64,000 nucleotides of DNA, taken from contig JAACJO010000007.1 of NCBI GenBank assembly GCA_013368445.1, positions 1,302,001 to 1,366,000 of the forward strand. The letters are read 5' to 3'. Under the pieces are notes generated by a model. That model had not been told where the DNA came from and did not search any database. It was given only the letters and a program-made list of their open reading frames with translations. Shown piece after piece: positions 46,146 through 58,695 of this stretch (position 1 is its first letter; every line of letters starts with the position of its first letter). This DNA is from Leucocoprinus leucothites (Eukaryota; Basidiomycota; Agaricomycetes; Agaricales; Agaricaceae). The position numbers were made by a program, and so were the translations under genes.

Positions 46146-47899
46146 ATGTCGGAATCATATGCCTCTGCCCAGGACGTCACCCCCAGCCACAATGGCTACC
46201 CCCTCGGCTCAGAGGCTTCATTTGGTCAACCCCAGGCCCCAGCCGTCCCCATAATCCGCAAAAAGCTCATGGGCTATGTTGGCTTCGCCAACCTCCCCAA
46301 CCAGGTGCACCGCAAGAGTGTCCGCAAGGGCTTCCAGTTCACCACCATGGTAGTTGGTGCGTATCTTTTCACTTATTTTCAGGGTCTTACGTCTCAACAA
46401 CAAAACCAACTTCGCGCGTTGCCACGCGTACCAGGCGAGTCTGGCCTCGGAAAGTCGACTCTCGTCAATACTCTCTTTAACACCACCCTATATCCCCCCA
46501 AGGTGCCTCTGGCTCCTTCAGAGGAGAGGCCCAAGACCGTCGCTATCGAGAGCATTGGTGCTGGTACGTCTATATTTATCCCCCTCGGTTTGCGGCCACG
46601 TATCAAGCCCGTTTTTGCTTTACGTATAGATATCGAGGAGAGTGGTGTTCGTTTGCATTTAACTGTCGTCGATACTCCCGGATTCGGCGACTTCGTCAAC
46701 AATGATGATAGGTGACGCGGTCTTTTTTGCCCTTGTTGCTTCCGCTATTCTGACGCATGGTTTCGTGTTTCTTAGCTGGAGGCCTATCGTGGAGAACATC
46801 GAGTCTCGCTTCGACTCGTACCTGGAACAGGAGAACCGCGTTAATAGGAGCAAGATCGTTGACAACCGTATCCACGCGTGCTTGTACTTCATTCAAGCTA
46901 CCGGCCATTCGTGAGCGCTACTTTCATACTTATGCCAGACAAATCATTTACATGGCGCTATGAATAATAGTTTGAAGCAGCTTGACATCGAAGTCATGCG
47001 CCGACTACACACCAAGGTCAACCTGATTCCTATCATCGCCAAGGCCGATACTCTCACGGATGAGGAAGTACTTCAATTCAAACAACGTGTTCGTGATGAC
47101 TTCAGTTTACCTTCGTCTATCACATTATTTATGCTTTCCCCAGGTCCTTTCCGATATCGCGTACCACAATATCCAAATTTTCCAAGCGCCTACCTATGAA
47201 AACGAGGATGAGGAGACTATCGCTGAAGCCGAGGAAATTGCCAGCAAGATTCCATTTGCGGTTGTCGGCTCTGACCACTTCGTTCAGACCGCTGATGGTC
47301 GTACAGTCCGTGGTCGTGCGTACCCCTGGGGTGTTGTTGAGGTCGACAATGAGGAGCACTGCGACTTTGTTAAGCTCCGCCAGATGCTCGTCAGGACCTA
47401 TATGGAAGAATTGCGCGAATACACCAACGATGTTCTTTATGAGAACTGGAGAACAGAGAAGCTCCTGAGTATGGGCGTTGCTCAAGATTCTTCCGTGTTC
47501 AAGGAGATAAAGTATGTTGTTCAAGTGTCAACTAAAATAAATTCTCACGTTATTTTACTTCCAGCCCTGCTGCTAGACTGCAGGAAGAGCGTATCATGCA
47601 TGAGGCCAAACTCGCTAAGATGGAGGCCGAGATGAAGATGGTCTTCCAGCAGAAGGTGCAGGAGAAGGAAGCCAAGCTCAAGCAATCCGAGGAGGAGCTT
47701 TATGCTCGTCATAAAGAAATGAGGGACGCTCTCGAGAAGCAGCGTGCTGATCTCGAAGAGAAGAAGAGGAGGCTTGAAAGCGGCCGGCCACTGACCCCCG
47801 AGAAGGGATCTGTAAGTTACTTTGTTTTCCTCTATACACTTACGATTCTGACAATCGGCCTGATAGACTCAAAGGAAGAAGGGATTCCTCCGCACGTAA
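46146..47899 (+). CDS. CDC3: Septin, Cdc3/AspB type
   Basis: GTP-binding filament protein of the septin ring. Starts [18 protein letters not shown] at ATG 46146. A conserved lead-in ([20 protein letters not shown]) precedes the P-loop [15 protein letters not shown], which forms across the intron at GTT-G/GC. The G3 motif is [17 protein letters not shown] and G4 is [10 protein letters not shown]. The septin unique element follows with [21 protein letters not shown]-terminal coiled coil ([35 protein letters not shown]) ends [12 protein letters not shown] with TAA 47897-47899. About seven introns. Close resemblance to the Aspergillus AspB pattern supports the subgroup. Confidence 0.93.
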
Positions 47900-48308
47900 A
47901 ACGGTTGCCGATAACCCTAGCCCCAGTTCGCTTTTCCATCTGCCTTGGACCCCTAGTGTTGACATTACCTGTGCACCTACTTCGCGAGGCCGTTGTCTTC
48001 ATTGTATATCATTGGCTATATTATCTCTTCTGTCCGTTTTATCTTGATTCCTCGCGAACAATACCACGCTCGTTATTATGGATATCCCCCTTTCTCTGCT
48101 ATCCCACGTTTTAGTACTTTCCTCCGATTATTCTTTTTGTTACTGGAGTTGTCATAGGTTGGGTCGTCCTAGTGACAGCAATATACCATGGTTTACAAGC
48201 ACACAGCTTGAGATGATGGAGATCGATAGCGAAGCCCAACAAGTGTACACAAACGGGTTTGTATTATCTCATCCAAATTCCATTCCATCTTCCATCTCCA
48301 CTTTTGTC
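47900..48308. other. Intergenic: septin 3' flank and Mtr10 promoter
   Basis: About 410 bp, pyrimidine-rich. An open frame covers part of it (47596-48114) but this is an extension past the septin splice. Confidence 0.45.
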
Positions 48309-51300
48309 ATGGCTGATGTTCAGGCGGTGCTATCTGCTCTCCAAATTTTCAATGGTGTTCCCGACAAGGCTTCACTAGAAGCAGCAAATACCTGGCTTCA
48401 AGATTTCCAGCATTCTGTAAATCATCTCTCGCCTTGGACAAATCTCGACCACCCCGTCTGACTCTCTGTCTCAACACGCTCTATCTGTCCTAGTCTGAGG
48501 CATGGACGACCTGCAACGTCCTCCTCCTTTCTCCAGACGCTCCGACGCCAGCGAAACTTTTCGCTGCCCAAACCTTCCGTGCCAAGGTTCGTCATGTTAG
48601 CACTATCGCTTTCGTCAAAAGTGTTGATGATTTTGATGAACGCCCCGATCGACGCTTAAATCTAATAGGTGACTTACGACCTCAATCAAGTCGCTTCGGC
48701 GGATTTACTCGCATTGCGCGATACGCTTCTAAGTGCATTGCACGCGTACCACACAGGCCCCCGCACTATCCTTGTGCAACTATGCTTAAGTGTGGCGGGA
48801 TTGGCGTTGCAGCTTCCGGCCTGGGAGGATCCTGTGCAGGATATGATTGATTCGTTCGGGAATAATCCAGCGACAGTTCCAGCTCTACTTCAGTTCTTGA
48901 CCTTACTACCGGAAGAGCTCAACTTGAATACGAAAATTCCCGTTACGGTGAGCTCCAGGTTATATCATCAGCCATTCTAGTTGGGGCTTGACTTCTGCAA
49001 CCTGATTTTCTGATTAGGACGAGGAATTCGCCGAAAGAGCCAAAATACTTATGACGCAGAAGGCGTCAAAGGTTTTAGCCACACTATCGATGTATATGGA
49101 GGCAACTGGTGCGTCGTTAACCTACCCCCTGCATACTTCTAACGCGAAATCCATTAATTGATTCCCAGGGGTGACAAATGCCATCAAGAAGGATATTTTT
49201 GCCTGCGTCCGTAGCTGGTTATACGCAGGAGAGATTCGTCCAGTTCAATTCGTCAGCACCCCTCTCCTTGCTTCGGCCTTCGAGTCATTAGACGTCGAAG
49301 AGTTGTTTGACTCTGGCGTTGACGTTTTATGTGAGCTTATTCACGAGACTCAGGAGGTCTCAGAGAACCTCGATCCCATCCGGATTATCCTACCCCAAAT
49401 TATCGACATCAGACCTAGAATTAAGAGAGACTGGGACAATGAGGATAGGATCCGAGGTTACGCGCGCTTGTTCTCTGAAGCAGGCGAGACGTATAGGATG
49501 TTGCTTGTGGAAGACCCGAAGACGTATTACCCACTCATCGACGCGATAGGAGAGTGCTCGGCGTACCCTGACCTTGATATCGTTCCTATCACATTCCCGT
49601 TCTGGATGCGGTTGGCCGGGATTTTAGGGAAAAAGACTACAGTCCCGCCTCTGTTACAGAACGCCTTCAAGACCTTGATGGGGGTCATCATCAAACATCT
49701 GCACTTCCCAGCCGACACGACGACATTTACCGGTCAAGAGGCAGACAATTTCCGCTCATTCCGTCACGTCATGGGTGATACGCTGAAAGATTGTTGTGCG
49801 GTTTTGCGAACCCACAATTGCTTGATGGCGACGTACGAAATGATTAGCTCTGCACTTGCGAAGGGGCCTAATTTTGTGACTTGGCAGGAGGTTGAAGCTC
49901 CTCTCTTTGCCATGCGGTCCATGGGAGCAGAGATTGACAACGGGGATGAAGTTGCAGTACCGAAGATCCTGGACCTTATTCCCCGGCTCCCAAGTCATCC
50001 GCGAGTGCAGTATGCTGCATTGCTCGTCATCGCACGATATACCGAGTGGATAAACCTACACCCGCATTACATACAGCCACAGTTGCAGTATGTATCGGCT
50101 GGCTTCGAGAACTCGGATATCGAAGTGAATGCTGCTGCTGGGCAGGCACTTAAATATCTTTGCCAAGATTGTAAGCAGGTGAGTGATGATACACCAAAGA
50201 AAATTTTCAGCTTGCTCATTCTTCGGCGTTTACAGCACCTCGTTGACTTCCTACCAACACTGCACGAGTTCCTCAAGAATACCGGTTCGAAACTGATTCA
50301 AGATGATCGTCGCCAGGTCTATGAGGCCATCGCGCATGTCATCTCGGCGATGCCCATAGAACATGCAGCAGAGTCGCTACGTACATTCTCCTTTGATATC
50401 CTAGCCCTGCTTCACGATGTGACCGTCAAACCCGACCCCTCAAAAGAGGAGATCGACCGAGCGAGTGGTCAGTGGTATCATCGGTGACTCTGGAAATCTA
50501 GTCTGATTTTATTTATTGTAGATGCTTTGGAAAATCTGGAAACCATGTTGTTCGTTATTCGAAGCTTCGGTGAGGACCTGCCAACAGCATGCCACAATAG
50601 CTGTGGTGAGGCTTGGCTTGTTTTTGACAACTTCCTTCTTAAATTTGGGTCAAATTATGACCTTGCGGAACGAGCAACACGGGTGATCAGGCATGGTATC
50701 ACACTGTTCGGGATCGCGGGACTCCCTATGGCTCCTTCAGTCGCGTTAAGAATGTCACAGGGTTTTGATGCGACTGGTATTCCCGCCTACGTTTGGATTG
50801 GTGGGAAGATCGTAGCGAGGTATGGGGGAGAGAAGCAAAACATGGAGTTACAGACAGCGATTCGTGGGATGTATGAACATGTGTCAAAACAGACCGTTGC
50901 TCTATTGTCGCTCAAGTCACCAGGAGAAATACCCGATGGTGAGTCTGTCGTCTTTGAATCCTATTTTCGCGAATACTCATAGGAATGTAGTTCTTCAGGA
51001 TTTCGTTCAGATGCTTCTGCAAATAATCGACATCACGCCTGAAATCTTCTTCGACCACAACATCTTTCCAGCAGTGTTTGGTGCATCCCTGGCTGGCTTG
51101 ACTGTTGTCCACAGTGACATTGTATTCGCTACACTTGACTTGTTCCGTGCTATCGTGATGCACGATTGCTTACGTCCTGAAGCACAAGGAGAGGAATATA
51201 CTCAGTGGGCGACAATGATCCGGGGAGTGGTCCGTGAACAAGGCTACCCTCTCATGGGCTATCTGTTAAGCGGCATGATTGGGGACTTCCCTGAGGATGC

Positions 51301-51599
51301 AATAGCAAACGTAGTGTCGATTTTCCGTGTCGTAACGGCAATGTTCCCAGAGAAGATACTCGAGTGGCTCCCGGGTGTTTTGCAGCAGCTGCCTGCAGCG
51401 TCCGCCCCTGCTGTGGCAAAATCCCAGTTCCTTGCGGATCTCACTAGGTGCGTTGGCTTGAGTTGTGGCATGTACAAAATGTTGAATTATTTATTCCAGT
51501 GCTATCAACGAAAGAAACTACGATAAAGTTAAATACTCAATCACCACGTTCAACAGGGTATCGCGGAAAGCCCGTGATAGGAGGCGTATGGGAGTGTAG
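48309..51599 (+). CDS. MTR10: Mtr10/transportin-3 type importin-beta family protein
   Basis: Nuclear import receptor made of HEAT repeats; yeast Mtr10 imports the mRNA-binding protein Npl3, and TNPO3 imports SR proteins. Starts MADVQAVLSALQIFNGVPDK at ATG 48309. The importin-beta N-terminal region is EAANTWLQDFQHS, then EAWTTCNVLL, FAAQTFRAKVTYDL and LRDTLLSALHAYHTGPRTI. Middle HEAT repeats include VRSWLYAGEIRPVQF, LVEDPKTYYPLIDAIGECSA and ILDLIPRLPSHPRVQYAAL. The large exon 49,170-50,487 has one more likely intron (CKQ/HLVDFL). Late exons include SAINERNYDKVKYSITTF and RVSRKARDRRRMG, then TAG 51597-51599. Confidence 0.9.
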
Positions 51600-52018
51600 A
51601 AGTAGGTTACTGTTTGGGGTACGTACGTTTATGATAATAAGCAAGGTAGTTTTCTTTATCTATGGAAGCTCTGAATTATATGCCGATTCTTGTGGTGAGA
51701 TGGGCAGAGGAAGGCAATTTTATATAGGTACCTAGTCATTCAATTTTACAACCAGGGTACCGTTGTAGTTGTATCCGGAAATGAGAGGAGCGTCACGCTC
51801 ACATCCAAATTGGTACAACTTCTTAGCGGAGCGTTGAGAAAATCATGTTAAGATGTTGAGGAATATGCGCCCGCTTTCCGAAAGAAGAATGACGTAGAAA
51901 ATGTTCCTCGGTAGAGAAGAGGTTACCGGAGTGAAAATGCGACAAACAGTTCTAAACATCTTCCGCCTACCAGAGAGTTCCGTGCTTTGCTGTCCCTACT
52001 CCCCACACTCTCTACACC
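51600..52018. other. Intergenic: Mtr10 3' flank and LSC1 promoter
   Basis: About 420 bp, with no supported gene. Confidence 0.5.
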
Positions 52019-53555
52019 ATGTTCCACTATGCTGGCCAGACTTTTGTATCGACCGGTATGTGTTGCTGATAATACATGTTCGACTTTTTTTTTGATTCGT
52101 AACCGTGATTTCGTAAAATGTGTGCTAGGACGCCGGGCGTTCTCCTCGTCTGCCTCGAGAAGAAGTTACGAGGACACCATTAAGAATCTACTGATACACA
52201 AGGATACGAAGGTCCTTTGCCAAGGTCTTACTGGCAAGACCGTACGTTCAAACTTGCGTTGGAAATCTGTTCAAACCAGGCTCAATAGGCTTCTTTGGTT
52301 TTTGTGTGTGTATAGGGAACTTTCCACGTCAAGGAGGCTCTGGCGTATGGTACCAGGATGGTCGGAGGTGTTTCTCCCAAGAAGGCTGGTCAGACGCACC
52401 TGGGTCTCCCAATCTTTGGTAGCGTCCGTGAGGTGTGCTTGTCCCTCACTACCCTGCGCAAACGGTCGTGAACTGACGTTCTCAATTACTCGGTATAGGC
52501 GGTGAAAGAGACACGACCTGATGCAACCATTCTTTACGTCCCGCCACCCACCGCCGGCGATGCTATCATTGAAGCCATCGAAAACGAAATACCGTTGATT
52601 GTTTCCATTACGGAGGGTATTCCTCAATCCGACGAGATTCGGGTGAGTAGTAGCCTCATTTTTGCTGCTGGGTAATATCTGATACCTTTTCCAGGTCATG
52701 AATGCTCTCAAAAGCCAATCAAAGTCCAGGCTGGTTGGGCCCAATTGTCCAGGAGGTGAGTACCCAAGGCTTGAACCATGTGGGGACGACAACGAACAGC
52801 ACTTCGACAATCCCTACCCTTTTTATGTGTACGACGTGTAACATGCTCACTTGGCTCTTCCTAGTTATTAACCCTCTTGGTTGCAAGATGGGCATTCAAC
52901 CCGGCCACATCCACAAACCCGGGAAAATTGGTGCGCTATATTTAACATCAAACCCGCTCTGCTCCGTCTCAAATCTGTGGCACTCTAGGTATCGTCTCAC
53001 GTTCCGGCACTCTAACCTACGAAGCTGTCGCTCAAACAACTGGCGTGGGGCTTGGCCAATCCCTCTGCATTGGCATTGGTGGTGACCCATTCCCTGGTAC
53101 CCAACACATCGACGTCATCAAGGTGTTCCTTGAGGATCCCAACACCGAAGGTGTGTTTTCTGAGTATCTCAGGCACGTGTTTGATTCTCATGTTCCGCTG
53201 GTAGGCATCGTCATTATCGGTGAGATTGGTGGTTCAATGGAAGAGGAAGCTGCCGAGTACATTGCGGAATACAACAAGAAGCTTGCGAAGCCCAAGCCCA
53301 TTGTGGGCTTCATCGCCGGCCGTACTGCACCTCCTGGACGTCGTATGGGTCATGCTGGTGCTATTATTGCTGGTGGAAAGGGCGGCGCAGGAGACAAAGT
53401 TAAGGCCCTTGAGAACGCTGGTGTCATTGTCACCGATAGCCCCGCCAAGATTGGCTCGGAAATTTTGAAGGTATGCCTAGCCCGACTCTGTTCAGTACGG
53501 GCACCTAATGCATGTGTTTGTCCGACAGGCTATGCAGGCAGCCGGTTTGGCGTAA
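52019..53555 (+). CDS. LSC1: Succinyl-CoA ligase alpha subunit, mitochondrial
   Basis: TCA-cycle enzyme (succinyl-CoA to succinate with NDP phosphorylation). The start at ATG 52019 keeps phase across intron 1 (52056 to the GCTAG near 52,130); the ATG at 52029 does not. The presequence [17 protein letters not shown] is followed by [53 protein letters not shown] and LVGPNCPG. CoA-binding and catalytic parts include [33 protein letters not shown] and the active-site His loop [19 protein letters not shown]. The last exon gives AMQAAGLA and TAA 53553-53555. Six or more short introns. Confidence 0.93.
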
Positions 53556-53925
53556 AGGACTGTTTCGCTAGAGTTGTTAAAGTTGACTAGACTCGACTTG
53601 GATACCTTGTCGATAATACCGCACTCTTATAATTACATTTCTAACACCTTGGGATTTCCCGCCTTGTAGCATGTTGACATGCAACACACTTGCGAGATTC
53701 ATCTAGCCCAGCAGCCTTCTCCCCGATGTTTCCTCTGGTCAATTTCCTATCGTCTGGATGCCATAACTCTGCTTTGTGTGCCCACTTAGCTCGCCCGCGA
53801 AGGGTCACAGACTTGTTCAGATTTTCAATTTATTGAAAGGTATTGAGTACAACGGATCAAACAAGATATTAACCCTAGAAAGTTCAGGAGTGGTGTGTTC
53901 CATCCTGTTCCCGGTGTCAAGTTCC
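53556..53925. other. Convergent 3' intergenic region
   Basis: About 370 bp between the ends of LSC1 (+) and P450 copy 1 (-). I see nothing else. Confidence 0.5.
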
Positions 53926-56053
53926 TTATGCCTCCATACCAGCTTGTTGAACCATTCCCAAAAATTTCGGCGATCGGGGAACAATATCGACCTCGAATGG
54001 GACCGGGTGGCTAATGATTATCAGTGGCCGATATATGTAAAGTCATGAGAAAGTCTTCACATAATCACTCCCCCACCGTATTCGAGAGACGGAAGGATAT
54101 CCTTGTCATTTGTATCTCGCTTGGGTTGAATGGTGAACGCAGCTAGGACCTGGGCAATAGCAAGCCAAGCAGAACTGTCTGCAAGATATCGACCCGGACA
54201 AACACTGAATCGAGATCAGTCGTAAACATAACGGCGCAAAGGAACAAATCAATGTAACGATACATACCGACGACCGTAGCCGAAGCCGCCCATGCTGCGT
54301 GGGTCGAGTTCAGCATTTTCTTTGAGAAATCTTTCTGGCCTAAACTTCTCTGGCTCTGAGAATATGTCCTTGTCGTGGAAAATACCTCAGATGTTTGGAA
54401 TAAATATTGTACCTGAAAAGGGATAGAATGTGAGCAGTTAATGACGTGGGTACAACCTAGAGGCACACAAAAGAGGGCCTTCGTACCAGCTGGGAAGTAA
54501 TATCCTTTGTATGTGTCTGGTTGTTGTGATTGGTGGTGCATGCCTGGACTCCTGAGTCAATATCACTAGTATGCTAGACAAGAGCTGGACCTTACCCAGA
54601 GGCGTGGTAGGTCTCCAGCGAAATAATTCTGCGATTATGAGATCGACATAAGGAAGAGATGAACGATCATCGAAATCTGGGAGACGGTTTCCTCCAGTGA
54701 CAGCATCGATCTCCTGTCTGGCACGAGCCTGAACTTCAGGGTAGCGGAGCATTGCGAGGAAGAAGAACTCTATCACAGAAGCGGTCTGAAGGTCTTGAGC
54801 GAAATGTCAGTACTCAGTGATAGGGGATAAGCTTACAGTATCTGACCCGGCTGGAGATACAGACATTGAGTTCAAATGCATGTAAAAATGGACTAAACCT
54901 TGCCTAAGTAAGCAATTCCAGCTGCGTTCTTGACAACCTCCTCGTCGGCGCCATCTTTTTTGAAGCTATCTGAGACGAAACATGGCTCAATAGTATTTGT
55001 CGCCTAGAAGGGAACGTCATTTCTCAGCACAAGCAGGAGAGCTACAACCTCACCATTTTCTGTTTCGCTTGTGAAAATGGAACATCACGAAGTTCTGACG
55101 AGTATTTTGCGTTACGTTGAGCCGTTCTCTTGAAACTTGCACCTGGGAACCACGCTAAATGTCCCCCGAAATCAGTAAAGACGCGGGAGATATTTGGTCA
55201 GGAATACCTGGGATATGTTTGAGTATTGGGATAACGTCTACAACACTTGATCCGATATGAACGACAGGCAGGAGCCCTTGTAATGCCCTATGCGCCAATG
55301 AAACATAGTAATCGTTCTCTGACGCAACTTCGTGGTCATAAGTCAACTTCAGTATAGTAGCGGCTGCCAATCTGAGATCGATGGTTATGTCTGTTTTTTT
55401 TGGTGAATACAAGATACCCCTACTGTTTAATATGCTCTCGGAACCTGCTAGGCGACTGTGCTAACTGATTGAGTAAGTTGGCAGTCGATCTACGAATGGT
55501 AGGATAGTAGTTCGGTATGTTCTTTTGTTGGAAATATTGATGGAAGACTTTGCGATGTCGCCTATCGTAAGTTAGCTGCATGAACTAGTGGGAAAAACCT
55601 CAAAGTCACCTCCAATAATCATCATGTGGCATATGAACAAAATCCCAATCCCACCCCATGAGCTCATTTGCCATAACCTGATGGAGCCAAGTCAGTCTCA
55701 TTCCCAAGGTTGAATATTGAACCTTGGCTGGTGATTGTACTGACCATTCTGGGCCGGGAGGCCGTGATAGCGGACCGCTTGTCCAGTAGTTCACGAATAT
55801 CCTCCAGGTTGTTCAGAATGACGGTCGGGCTCCCAAAGGGCTCAACATAAACAATGTCGCCATAGATCTTGCGCCATTCTACGTAGGTGAGCCAAGATTT
55901 CGAGTGCGGTATATCAGAGATATTTCCAACAATAGGCCACCCTTTTGGTCCGGGAGGCGTGCGTCCTAAGGTGCGCCTTTTAAGTTCTCGCGACACACAG
56001 TAAGCAAATAGGAGGACAGCTGTAGTCAACGGTAGGGTACTCCAGGACGGCAT
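53926..56053 (-). CDS. Cytochrome P450, copy 1, with an in-frame TGA (possible pseudogene)
   Basis: Starts at ATG 56053 (MPSWSTLPLTTAVLLFAYCV, membrane anchor). Conserved parts are PPGPKGWPIVGNISDIPHSK, the RHRKVFHQYFQQKN helix, AGSDTTASVIEF (I-helix), ELFRWRP (ExxR), KFRPERF and FGYGRRVCPGRYLA (heme Cys). The C terminus is restored by a small intron (GTGAAG/CATTAG) giving PVPFEVDIVPRSPKF, ending MEA at 53926. After AGTIFIPNI an in-frame TGA (54389-54387) stands where P450s usually have Trp in NIWAIFHD; IFHDKDIFSEPEKF then continues in the same frame. Using the AG of that TGAG as an acceptor would skip the stop but drop about eight conserved residues. Oxidation substrate unknown. It is a paralogue of the copy at 62.75 kb. 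Confidence 0.82.
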
Positions 56054-56597
56054 GCGGCAGATGATGAATCGATGATAGATAAGCACTTGTAGGCCCAAGT
56101 GAACCACCTCCAGTATGCTTGCCTTTTAAGAGAGTCTAACAGCTGACTTCTCCACCGTATGGGGAGTACCATATACTTAGAATGTGGACATTTGACATTT
56201 CGTGGCAACAGGCTGAATAAGTCCTGCTCCACGGCCTTGAGGCACGTAAAATGAATGGATGTTTACCAGTGACCCCGCACAAAATGTGTATATTGAAGTC
56301 TGGTGAACTGTGAACGGTTGGGTTTATGCCAGAAAGGGGAGAGAAGAAAAGCGATAGCGCCCAGCAACGAAGGGTGGCGATAGCAAGCCCTTCTTTCTTT
56401 ATGATGGTGTTTTGCTTCAAGGGCCATTGAAATAGACCAAATACTAGGTCACTCGGATACTATGGTGTCGAGGACGCGTTGTATTGTAGTGTTTACTCAG
56501 CCTGCCGCAGTGTTGTACCTATCAATTACGGCAATAGCGAATCCATCTCCTGCCCCTTGTCTTCAAAGAATCAAGGAAATCAACCCGATCTAGCAGT
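56054..56597. promoter_or_regulatory. Divergent spacer, P450 copy 1 / acyl-CoA-binding gene
   Basis: About 545 bp between outward-facing starts. Short minus frames occur but nothing is supported. It probably holds both promoters. Confidence 0.35.
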
Positions 56598-57516
56598 ATG
56601 CCATCTCCAGCTTTTGACACAGCAGCAGCATACCTCTCAAATGCTCCAACCTTGAGCAAAGTTTCGAACACAGTCAAGCTTGAGGTTGCTAAACCACTCG
56701 TGATTTCATGGCTTTATTGAACCTGACTAGACATTCGTTTGCTTGTTTTCTTCCCCTCCGGGTCTGTACAAATCACATAAAACGGTGATCAGCTATACGG
56801 CCTCTTCAAAATCGTGACTGTTGGCTCGAACCCTACAACATCCCGTCCATCAATATTTGACATGACGGGAAGGGCGAAGTGGGATGCTTGGAGTACAACT
56901 GGGAAGAAGTACTCCGACGTTCAAAACGCAGAAGCTCGCTACATAGAGTTGGCAAAAGAACTTGGCTGGGATGAGACTGAGCAACCTTTGCCGAACAAAT
57001 CTGAAGCCAACAAAGGGAAAGGAAAATCAAATGAAGGGGAGGAAGGGGATATCTGGGACTCAGAAGAAGAGAGCTCTACGGGTGGTAGTGGAGGGCTTGG
57101 GCCCTCGGTGAGCACGATGGCGCACACGAAGGAAGCTAGTGAAAAAACACTGCATGGATTTGCAGTCGAGAATGATGTGAAGGGAATTGAGGATTTGCTA
57201 GCCATCGTTCCCGACCTCGATCTGAACGAAGTAGACGAACATGTGAGTGTGGCGCGCCATCTGTTTAGTCTACCTCTCAATGACAAGATCCTAAGGGATA
57301 TACTCCTCTCCATTTGGCTGCAGATAGAGGGCACCTAGACGTTGTCAAGCTTCTACTCAGCAAGGGCGTGGATAAAACATTAAAGGTATTTGCACCTATC
57401 TGGCAACAAATGGTCTGAATTCCAGAATTGATTTGTAGGACCCCGATGATATGACTGCTATCGAGTTGGCACGTATAGTAGGGCATGATAATATTGTCTC
57501 TGCTCTTTCCGAGTAG
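56598..57516 (+). CDS. Acyl-CoA-binding domain plus ankyrin-repeat protein (ACBD6-like)
   Basis: Starts MPSPAFDTAAAYLSNAPTLS at ATG 56598. The ACBP domain spans exon 1 and exon 2: KVSNTVKLE, then LYGLFKIVTVG and FDMTGRAKWDAWSTTGK, with the YGLFK and KWDAW ligand-site motifs. An acidic low-complexity linker (NEGEEGDIWDSEEE) follows. Two ankyrin repeats follow: GYTPLHLAADRGHLDVVKLL and DPDDMTAIELARIVGHDNIV. The end is SALSE and TAG 57514-57516. The domain order is that of animal ACBD6, which carries long-chain acyl-CoA. Here it is cytosolic by absence of any signal. Confidence 0.88.
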
Positions 57517-57732
57517 AAATGGCCAATGGACGAATGAGGATATGCATAAGTAAGAGAGGAAGAGCCCTATTAATACAATCACTACCTGACCCAACTACGC
57601 TCGTCCGTTCCATCAGAAACCCTTCCGAAGATTAACTTCTCGGTCGACAATAGTTCATTATATTATGCGGAGTGGGTGCTTGAAGTATTTAGAAACGCAA
57701 TAAGGGTAAATAATCTAGGGGAAGAAAGTCGT

Positions 57733-58204
57733 TTAAGAAGCCGCGTGGGATTGAGGTACAACTTTGGCTTTTGGTGTAGCCTTGCGTTGAGCGTTTCGGG
57801 GAGCAGGCTTCACGGGTGTTGAAGCAATTGGGCGAGGAAGCCCCTTAACATGTGGATGATATGGTGACCCAGGATTCAGAATGCCGCCCTGTTCCGCAAG
57901 AATCGCGCAGAATCGTAAGTCCACAATTTCCTCGACCACTCGCCTGAAAGACTGAAATACTTACCCGTTCCAGCAGATCAACAACGGACTTGGAGGGTAC
58001 CGCACCCTCATTTAGCCAGTATTTAATCCTATCCACACTCCATTCCAGCGTCTTTTTGCCATTTGGTCCATCAATTCGTGGCTTGTAGATACCGAGAAGC
58101 TCTGCGGGTTTGGCGTTACGAGCTTTCCGGTGGTCGATAGCGACCAAATGGAAGAAACGGTTATTCCGTAAACCATGCATAGCAAATCTTAGTTTTATTG
58201 CCAT
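57733..58204 (-). CDS. MRPS16: Mitochondrial ribosomal protein bS16m
   Basis: Two exons. Exon 1 from ATG 58204 reads MAIKLRFAMHGLRNNRFFHL, AIDHRKARNAKPAELLGIY and GKKTLEWSVDRIKYWLNEGA, the bS16 fold almost entire. An intron (CGG/GTAAGT to GAACAG) leads to GGILNPGSPYHPHVKGLPRP and a Lys/Ala/Pro-rich tail ending SHAAS with TAA 57733-57735. The tail extends beyond bacterial S16, as is usual for the mitochondrial form. Confidence 0.92.
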
Positions 58205-58695
58205 GTCCTGATGGAGTGAAGATGGACGAGGAGGAGGTTTTGAGTTGGATGCACGCTGAAGGAGAGGACTGAAAGTACTGACATTGGCATCGCGTCGCCC
58301 TTCACCAAATTTGTGGACACGTGATCAATCGACATGCAGCTAGAGGCTACTAAGCGCCCATCGACCTCCAAGTCCGAACCAAGCTGAAGAAACTACGAAT
58401 TTACGGGGGAAACAGTATGATTACCGTTGGACGTTGTTTGGTGCGTGACGATGGGCCAATCGTCGATCCACTAGTTCGAGAGAAGGACCCGCTCAAGAAC
58501 GCACAAGATAATTTGTCAAGGGATAAATTGTTATACTGATACAATTAAAACTTGAAACTACAGGAGCATCCTCTGCTTCAACAGCACTTCTAGAGAAGAA
58601 AGAAGGACGACAAGCGCCTTTGGATGATTGTGCATGAAAATCTCCATGAGCCATGTTGCAACTTCCCGATCAAGATCCAGTTCTGAATCGTCATT
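58205..58695. other. Intergenic: bS16m promoter, LSm5 3' flank
   Basis: About 490 bp between minus-strand genes. I see no supported gene. Confidence 0.5.

Noticed and set aside
52029..52055. LSC1 start at ATG 52029 (MLARLLYRP)
   Set aside because: It looks like a presequence but is out of phase with the next exon; ATG 52019 keeps the frame.
56820..56840. tRNA-like B-box (GGTTCGAGCC on minus)
   Set aside because: It lies in the acyl-CoA-binding exon and no cloverleaf or A-box could be placed around it.
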